Shown: piece by piece, positions 4,534 to 9,034 of the stretch | How positions within the stretch are numbered: the first letter of the stretch is position 1 | Layout: each line of letters begins with the position of its first letter | DNA from: an uncultured Eubacterium sp. | Lineage (GTDB): Bacteria > Bacillota > Clostridia > Lachnospirales > Lachnospiraceae | Direction: 5' to 3' | DNA length: 9,034 nt | Assembly: GCA_910580075.1 (NCBI GenBank) | Contig: CAJTVR010000140.1 | Location: 1-9,034, forward strand | Made by a program: the position numbers and the translations under genes | Notes under the pieces: model-generated | Databases searched by the model: none | The model's input: the letters and a program-made list of their open reading frames with translations, nothing else | Told to the model about the DNA's origin: nothing

Positions 4534-6192
4534 ATGTTTGATTACAGACAATATCAGAGAAACTATTTTATGCCGCCGGAAGAATGTCTGGACTGGGCAA
4601 AGAAAGAATATGTAGATAAGGCACCGGTCTGGTGCAGCGTAGACCTTCGCGACGGTAATCAGGCGCTGATAGAGCCAATGAACCTGGAAGAAAAGCTGGA
4701 TTTTTTCAGGCTGCTGATAAAACTGGGATTTAAAGAAATAGAAGTCGGGTTTCCGGCAGCTTCTGAAACCGAATACCAGCTTGTACGCACGCTGATTGAC
4801 CAGAATATGATTCCGGAGGATGTAAAAATCCAGGTACTGACTCAGGCGAGGGAACATATTATCCGCAAGACATTTGAAGCGGTCAAAGGCGCTCCGAATG
4901 TGATTGTGCATGTATATAATTCAACTTCTCTTGCACAGCGGGAGCAGGTTTTTCAAAAAGACAAAGAAGAGATTAAACAGATTGCCATTGATGGAGCAAA
5001 GCTGTTAAAGGAGCTGGCTGCAGAAGCGGAAGGAAATATTTCGTTTGAATACAGCCCGGAAAGTTTTACAGGGACGGAAGTAGATTATGCGGTAGATGTA
5101 TGCAACGCAGTCATTGATGTCTGGGAGCCGTCGCCTGAGCACAAAGTATATATTAATATTCCGGCAACGGTGGAAATGTCCATGCCGCATGTGTTTGCAA
5201 GCCAGATCGAATATGTCAGCAAAAACCTTCATAACCGGGATTGCGTAATTTTATCCCTGCATCCGCATAATGACAGAGGATGCGGCGTCAGTGATGCAGA
5301 ACTCGGGCTTCTGGCAGGGGCAGACCGTATTGAAGGCACACTGTTTGGCAACGGCGAGCGTACGGGAAATGTAGACATTGTGGTGCTTGCGATGAATATG
5401 TACGCACAGGGCGTAGACCCGATGCTGGACTTATCAGATATGCCGCATATTGCGGGTGTATATGAGCGTCTGACACAGATGGATATCCATATGCGTCATC
5501 CATACTGCGGCAAACTGGTATTTGCTGCCTTTTCCGGTTCACATCAGGATGCAATTGCAAAAGGCATGAAATACCGCAAAGAACATGGCATGGATCACTG
5601 GACAGTGCCGTATCTGCCGATCAATCCGGAAGATGTAGGACGCACTTATGACAGTGATGTGATCAGAATTAACAGCCAGTCCGGCAAGGGCGGCGTAGCT
5701 TATGTGCTCGAACAAAACTATGGATTGAAAATTCCTTATAAAATGCGCGAGGATCTTGGATATACAGTGAAGGATGTTTCAGATAAAGAACATGCAGAAC
5801 TCTCACCAAAGGAAATTTACGATATATTTATCAAACGGTATAAAGACTACACGCCGGTATTTTCGGTCAAAGGCTGCCATTTCCGTCAGGAAGATGGAAT
5901 TACAGCAACGGTTAATATTATTAAAGATGACCGGAAAAATCTTGTGGAATCTACCGGAAACGGCCGCTTAAATGCAGTAAGCAATGCGTTTGCCGAGTTT
6001 TTTGAAAGGCCGTGTGAGATTATATGTTATGAAGAACATGCGCTTGAAGACGGTTCGGATTCGAATGCAATTGCTTATGTAGGCATCAGGACACAGGAAG
6101 GAAAGCTTTATTTTGGAATCGGTATCGACCCGGACATTCTGCGTGCTTCCATTGATGCCCTGATAACGGCAATGAATCGGAGCATGGAGTAA
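4534..6192 (+). CDS. leuA: 2-isopropylmalate synthase (long, type-2 LeuA)
   Basis: This cytoplasmic enzyme condenses acetyl-CoA with 2-oxoisovalerate to give 2-isopropylmalate, the first committed step of leucine synthesis. At 552 residues it belongs to the long LeuA type best known from Actinobacteria and also present in Clostridia. Seen: the barrel start VDLRDGNQALIEPM (36-49) with metal-ligand D37 or D40; LHPHNDRGCG (242-251) with H243 and H245; GTLFGNGERTGNVD (268-281); FSGSHQDAIAKG (333-344); and NSQSGKGGVAY (380-390). The C-terminal regulatory dimer domain (about 440-552) includes STGNGRLNAVSNA (473-485) and EEHALEDGSDSNAIAYV (500-516); in relatives this domain carries leucine feedback inhibition. 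The ATG at 4534 has GGAGG 8 nt upstream; a TTG at 4519 would run through that site and is rejected. No other leu genes are in the window. Confidence 0.95.
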   Translation: MFDYRQYQRNYFMPPEECLDWAKKEYVDKAPVWCSVDLRDGNQALIEPMNLEEKLDFFRLLIKLGFKEIEVGFPAASETEYQLVRTLIDQNMIPEDVKIQVLTQAREHIIRKTFEAVKGAPNVIVHVYNSTSLAQREQVFQKDKEEIKQIAIDGAKLLKELAAEAEGNISFEYSPESFTGTEVDYAVDVCNAVIDVWEPSPEHKVYINIPATVEMSMPHVFASQIEYVSKNLHNRDCVILSLHPHNDRGCGVSDAELGLLAGADRIEGTLFGNGERTGNVDIVVLAMNMYAQGVDPMLDLSDMPHIAGVYERLTQMDIHMRHPYCGKLVFAAFSGSHQDAIAKGMKYRKEHGMDHWTVPYLPINPEDVGRTYDSDVIRINSQSGKGGVAYVLEQNYGLKIPYKMREDLGYTVKDVSDKEHAELSPKEIYDIFIKRYKDYTPVFSVKGCHFRQEDGITATVNIIKDDRKNLVESTGNGRLNAVSNAFAEFFERPCEIICYEEHALEDGSDSNAIAYVGIRTQEGKLYFGIGIDPDILRASIDALITAMNRSME

Positions 6193-6285
6193 AGACGCAG
6201 GCTGAACCGGTATGGGAAAAATTCCGGACAAACCTGCAGCAGGCCGGCCGTATGCAGGGAATGATTGGAGGGATAGGGCAGAAGG

Positions 6286-8097
6286 ATGAAGAAAATTTAT
6301 CAATGTATGCTATTCTGTTTTGTGCTGGCGGTATCGCTTTGCATGGTACAGCAGACAGACACACAGGCTGCTGTCGGCCTGGATCAGACAAATGCAGCCA
6401 TTTGTGTTGGCAGTAAAATAAAATTAAAATTAAATGGAACGTCAGAGCCGGTAACATGGTCTACAAGCAATAAAAAAATTGCAAGAGTTGGTTCGGCGGG
6501 AGTAGTAACAGGAATTAATAAAGGAAAAGCAACCATTACCGCATCAGCCGGGGGCACGCAGTATACGTGCCAGGTTGTGGTCAATGAGACGTACGGTGCA
6601 AATGTCTCATCTGTCGTAATTAAAAGACAGGAATCAGTTACACTGACATTTATCAAAGATGCAGTTGTTACCTATAAAATACAGGACCCTGATATCTGCA
6701 GTGCAAGCTGGGGAAGCTGGTCAGGCAATGAGATTCCGCTGCATATTACTCCGAAAAAAGTCGGAACAACATATATTACATGCTCGAACGGGGCAAATAA
6801 TGAGACGGTACGCATTCGTGTCCGTGTAAAAAAAGTGCCGGTAAACATTTCGGAAATCCGGGCAGTTACAAGTGATGAAGGCGATTTTGTATGCGGAGAA
6901 AATGTGATGCAGATTACATTCCGCCAGGACCGCACTTCGCGCAATACCATTTTGTACATTATTGGCAGAAACGGCGAAACAATCCACACGATGAAGCTCG
7001 GCGTAGTTCCGGCCCGGAGGACATATTACGCATTCTGGGACGGAAAAAATGACCTGGGAGTAAATTTCGAAGGGGAATTTCGTCTGAAAATCGTGGCGGA
7101 TGGCTATACAGCCAGGCAGTGGCATTATTATAGAAGCTATGCGGACAGCCCTTTTGCAGGGGGAGACGGTACAAAGGAAAATCCGTATCAGGTAGCTACT
7201 GTAGGACACTTAAAAAAGATGGCGGATTTTAATGGAAGACATTTTGTGCAGGTAAGAGATATAGACCTGCGCTCGGAAATTATCAGCAATCTTTTTGATG
7301 AGGAGCATCCGTTTAACGGCAGTTATAATGCAAAACCTGAAAGGATCAATTACCGGATTTTATACTATAATTCCGATGCATCGTTATTTGGCACAATTGG
7401 GGCGCAGGGGGAGTTAAATCATGTAGTGATTGCGGATGCACGTATTACAGGTACCGGGCAGGAACGCTGTGCAGTCCTGGCGGAGGTCAATCTCGGGTCA
7501 GTGACAGACTGTGTGATTGACCAGGCAGTTATCTATTCTGCATCTGCTACAGATGCGGGGCTGCTGGCCGTGGAAAACAGCGGTGTGATTGACAGCTGCA
7601 AGGCTCATGGAACGGTTTATACATATGGCAGCATGGCAGGCGGCGTTGTTTATAATCACCAGCGGATTATACAGACTAATGTAGAAGCGGGGCTGATTCT
7701 GTCCGCAGCCGGCGGGATTACAAGCGGACAGGAGCTGTTTGTCGGCGGAATTACAGCTGTTAACGGCTCTATGGCCTTTGTTGATGCATGTGCGAGCACC
7801 TGCAGCATTCAGGCATCTGGAACACTGAATACGCCTGCAAAACTGTATATGGGAGGGATTGCAGGAAAGAATCTGGGACAGGTGCGCGACGGTAACGCAC
7901 TGGGCAGTTTCCCTCTGGAAAATACAAACAATCTGATTGGAGATGCTCATGGGGGCATCATTGCCGGGGAAAATAACGGTATGATAACGGGGGTCGTATA
8001 TTATGAAACGGTAGGACGCAAAAGCAGCGCTACCGGCAACGGACGCGAGAGCAGGCTGAATCCGGTAAAAAATCAGGATGAGAATGAGGAGGTATAA
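6286..8097 (+). CDS. Secreted Ig-like / GLUG-type beta-helix surface protein
   Basis: A 603-residue exported protein of unknown role, probably cell-surface or adhesion related. Residues 1-28 are a signal peptide (MKK, hydrophobic core 8-20, cleavage after TQA). Residues about 31-100 are a bacterial Ig-like group 2 domain (VTWSTSNKKIARVGSAGVVTGINKGKATITA). About 105-183 form a second Ig-like module. About 186-275 resemble a FlgD-type Ig fold (YYAFWDGKNDLGVNFEGEFRLKIV). From 295 on, GTKENPYQVATVGHLKKMADF...DIDL opens a GLUG-like parallel beta-helix with repeats such as LFVGGITAVNGS (484-495) and LYMGGIAGKNLG (520-531). There is no LPXTG motif, choline-binding repeat or C-terminal membrane helix, so the attachment mode is unknown. 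The start has GGAGG 14 nt upstream and AGAAGG directly abutting the ATG, an unusual and perhaps weak site; an in-frame stop lies just upstream, so no longer start exists. Confidence 0.82.
   Translation: MKKIYQCMLFCFVLAVSLCMVQQTDTQAAVGLDQTNAAICVGSKIKLKLNGTSEPVTWSTSNKKIARVGSAGVVTGINKGKATITASAGGTQYTCQVVVNETYGANVSSVVIKRQESVTLTFIKDAVVTYKIQDPDICSASWGSWSGNEIPLHITPKKVGTTYITCSNGANNETVRIRVRVKKVPVNISEIRAVTSDEGDFVCGENVMQITFRQDRTSRNTILYIIGRNGETIHTMKLGVVPARRTYYAFWDGKNDLGVNFEGEFRLKIVADGYTARQWHYYRSYADSPFAGGDGTKENPYQVATVGHLKKMADFNGRHFVQVRDIDLRSEIISNLFDEEHPFNGSYNAKPERINYRILYYNSDASLFGTIGAQGELNHVVIADARITGTGQERCAVLAEVNLGSVTDCVIDQAVIYSASATDAGLLAVENSGVIDSCKAHGTVYTYGSMAGGVVYNHQRIIQTNVEAGLILSAAGGITSGQELFVGGITAVNGSMAFVDACASTCSIQASGTLNTPAKLYMGGIAGKNLGQVRDGNALGSFPLENTNNLIGDAHGGIIAGENNGMITGVVYYETVGRKSSATGNGRESRLNPVKNQDENEEV
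8086..8093 (+). promoter_or_regulatory. rpe ribosome binding site inside the upstream gene
   Basis: GAGGAGGT lies in the last codons of the surface-protein gene, 7 nt before the rpe ATG. With only 3 nt between stop and start, ribosomes finishing the first gene can reinitiate on rpe, so the two are translationally coupled. Confidence 0.8.
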
Positions 8098-8100
8098 AAT

Positions 8101-8751
8101 ATGAATTGTTTATCACCGTCGATACTATCAGCAGATTTTACCAGGCTTGGGGAGCAGGTAGCTGTTGTGGAACAGGCAGGAGCGCAGTATATTCATTTTG
8201 ATGTCATGGACGGTTTCTTTGTTCCCAATATTTCTTTTGGCATGCCGGTTTTAAGTTCTCTGCGCAAAAAGACAAACCTGATGATGGATGTGCACCTGAT
8301 GGTTCAGGAGCCGGCACGGTATATCCAGAAAACTGCAGACTGCGGGGCGGATATTATTACGGTACACGCAGAAGCATGTACAGATCTGAATTATACAATT
8401 GATTTGATTAAGGATAAAGGGCTTTTAGCCGGAGTTGCGCTGAATCCTGCGACACCGCTGACAGAGCTTGCTTATATCCTGCAGCGGATTGATATGGTGC
8501 TGATTATGACTGTAAATCCGGGACTCGGAGGACAGAAGCTGATTCCGTATACACTGGATAAAGTGCGGGATTTAAAAAAGATGATAGACAAACAAGGGCT
8601 GAAAACAGATATCGAGGTCGACGGCGGTATTAATTTTGAAACTATTGAAAGCGCACTGGAAGCAGGGGCAAATATTGTTGTGGCTGGAAGTGCTGTATTT
8701 GAGGGGGATATCGAAGAAAATACGAAGAGGATGCTTGAAATTATAAAATAA
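8101..8751 (+). CDS. rpe: Ribulose-phosphate 3-epimerase
   Basis: A cytoplasmic TIM-barrel enzyme that interconverts D-ribulose 5-phosphate and D-xylulose 5-phosphate in the non-oxidative pentose phosphate pathway. At 216 residues it is of normal length. Seen: SPSILSADF (5-13); HFDVMDGFFVPNISFG (32-47) with metal ligands H32 and D34; MDVHLMV (62-68) with H65; MTVNPGLGGQ (136-145), where most relatives have Phe at the Leu142 position; EVDGGI (172-177) with D174; and the phosphate-binding VAGSAVF near the end. D34 and D174 are the expected acid-base pair. It starts 3 nt after the surface-protein gene and shares its transcript; no separate promoter was seen. The complete structured repeat lies just downstream. 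Confidence 0.95.
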   Translation: MNCLSPSILSADFTRLGEQVAVVEQAGAQYIHFDVMDGFFVPNISFGMPVLSSLRKKTNLMMDVHLMVQEPARYIQKTADCGADIITVHAEACTDLNYTIDLIKDKGLLAGVALNPATPLTELAYILQRIDMVLIMTVNPGLGGQKLIPYTLDKVRDLKKMIDKQGLKTDIEVDGGINFETIESALEAGANIVVAGSAVFEGDIEENTKRMLEIIK

Positions 8752-8759
8752 ACAAAGGC

Positions 8760-8810
8760 CGGGAAAACTATGGGATTCCCGAACGCCAGGCAGAGAAATG
8801 TTTTCCTTTT
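8760..8810 (+). terminator. Possible hairpin terminator after rpe
   Basis: Two alternative pairings occur. CGGGAA (8760-8765) pairs with TTCCCG (8776-8781). GGAAAAC (8762-8768) pairs with GTTTTCC (8800-8806), and TTTT (8807-8810) follows. Neither is a textbook terminator: the first lacks a T run and the second has a long loop. It is the only candidate between rpe and the structured repeat. Confidence 0.3.
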
Positions 8811-9034
8811 TCTGTTCCGCCTGCGAACAGTAAGAAATTCTAAATTTTCTGCTTCCAGGCTGTGGCAGCGGACGGACCGGTGCCTGATGCCCTGGCGTTT
8901 TGGCATGCATTATGTTCCGGCACTGGCAGGCACCTTTTGGGGCTTCCAGGTTTCCGGCAGCAGCAGGCAGTGAGCCCCCAATCCTGGATATGAGGCAGAA
9001 AATTAAGAATTTCTAACTGTTCTCCGGAGTCACA
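8793..9034 (+). repeat. Complete structured repeat element (copy A), candidate noncoding RNA or MITE
   Basis: The 28-nt arms 8825-8852 and 8995-9022 pair at 26 positions, with only A-A mismatches at 8832/9015 and 8842/9005. Inside, GGTGCCTG (8879-8886) pairs perfectly with CAGGCACC (8927-8934). ATGCC (8887-8891) pairs with GGCAT (8902-8906), stacked directly inside that stem. GGGGCT (8939-8944) pairs with AGCCCC (8973-8978). TCCAGG (8854-8859) can pair with CCTGGA (8983-8988) just within the closing helix. CTGTTC (8812-8817) duplicates the end of the 3' arm and can compete for GAACAG (8825-8830), so the foot of the helix could switch. The palindrome CTCCGGAG (9022-9029) ends the element. Related sequence is at 209-455 and 1-37. 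No known family was recognised. Confidence 0.8.

Noticed and set aside
4117..4911. 264-codon minus-strand frame across the end of proC and start of leuA
   Set aside because: It is a shadow of two well-identified genes, and its residue composition and lack of motifs fit a noncoding frame.
6233..6258. CCTGCA/TGCAGG hairpin with an inner GGCCGGCC palindrome between leuA and the surface-protein gene
   Set aside because: There is no T run after it and the stem is only 6 bp. It may be chance in a short GC-rich gap, so no terminator or operator is called.
8770..8973. 67-codon plus-strand frame and overlapping minus-strand frames after rpe
   Set aside because: They fall within the structured repeat, have no ribosome site, and are not kept in the diverged copy at 209-455.

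Overview
The window looks like a chromosomal segment of a Clostridia-class Firmicute, most likely a Lachnospiraceae gut commensal. The reasons are moderate-to-low GC, strong GGAGG-type ribosome binding sites, a long type-2 LeuA, a PF06541 membrane protein and an Rpn-family nuclease with a KIEG-rich tail. The genus is inference. Seven full-length protein genes are supported. No tRNA, rRNA, CRISPR array or recognisable insertion-sequence transposase gene was seen.

Layout. Positions 1-615 hold no gene but are rich in repeats and hairpins. Three genes then read leftward (minus strand): an Rpn-family nuclease (2076-3089), a PF06541 multi-pass membrane protein (1120-1944) and a small HD-domain protein (616-1089). 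The last two are 30 nt apart and probably co-transcribed. A divergent 447-nt control region (3090-3536) carries two good plus-strand promoters and an inverted repeat. Four genes read rightward: proC (3537-4331), leuA (4534-6192) with its own promoter, a secreted Ig-like/beta-helix protein (6286-8097), and rpe (8101-8751), which is translationally coupled to the secreted-protein gene. The right half therefore combines proline and leucine biosynthesis, a surface protein and a pentose-phosphate enzyme; the left half combines a nuclease with two poorly understood genes.

The most unusual feature is a noncoding repeat of about 245 bp. It occurs complete at 8793-9034, as an older diverged copy at 209-455, and as a 3' end at 1-37 that matches the 8998-9034 end at 36 of 37 positions. 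The fresh copy folds into a 28-position closing helix (26 pairs, two A-A mismatches) around two hairpins whose pairing survives in the diverged copy. Reading frames are not conserved. It is a candidate undescribed structured RNA or a MITE-like mobile hairpin. The two fresh copies lie in direct orientation about 9 kb apart and bracket all seven genes.

The second notable feature is inside the Rpn gene: a strong Shine-Dalgarno sequence precedes an in-frame ATG at codon 258. It would give a separate 80-residue C-terminal protein, the arrangement reported for the intragenic antitoxins of E. coli rpn genes. All of this was read by eye from the sequence; no search or folding program was run.
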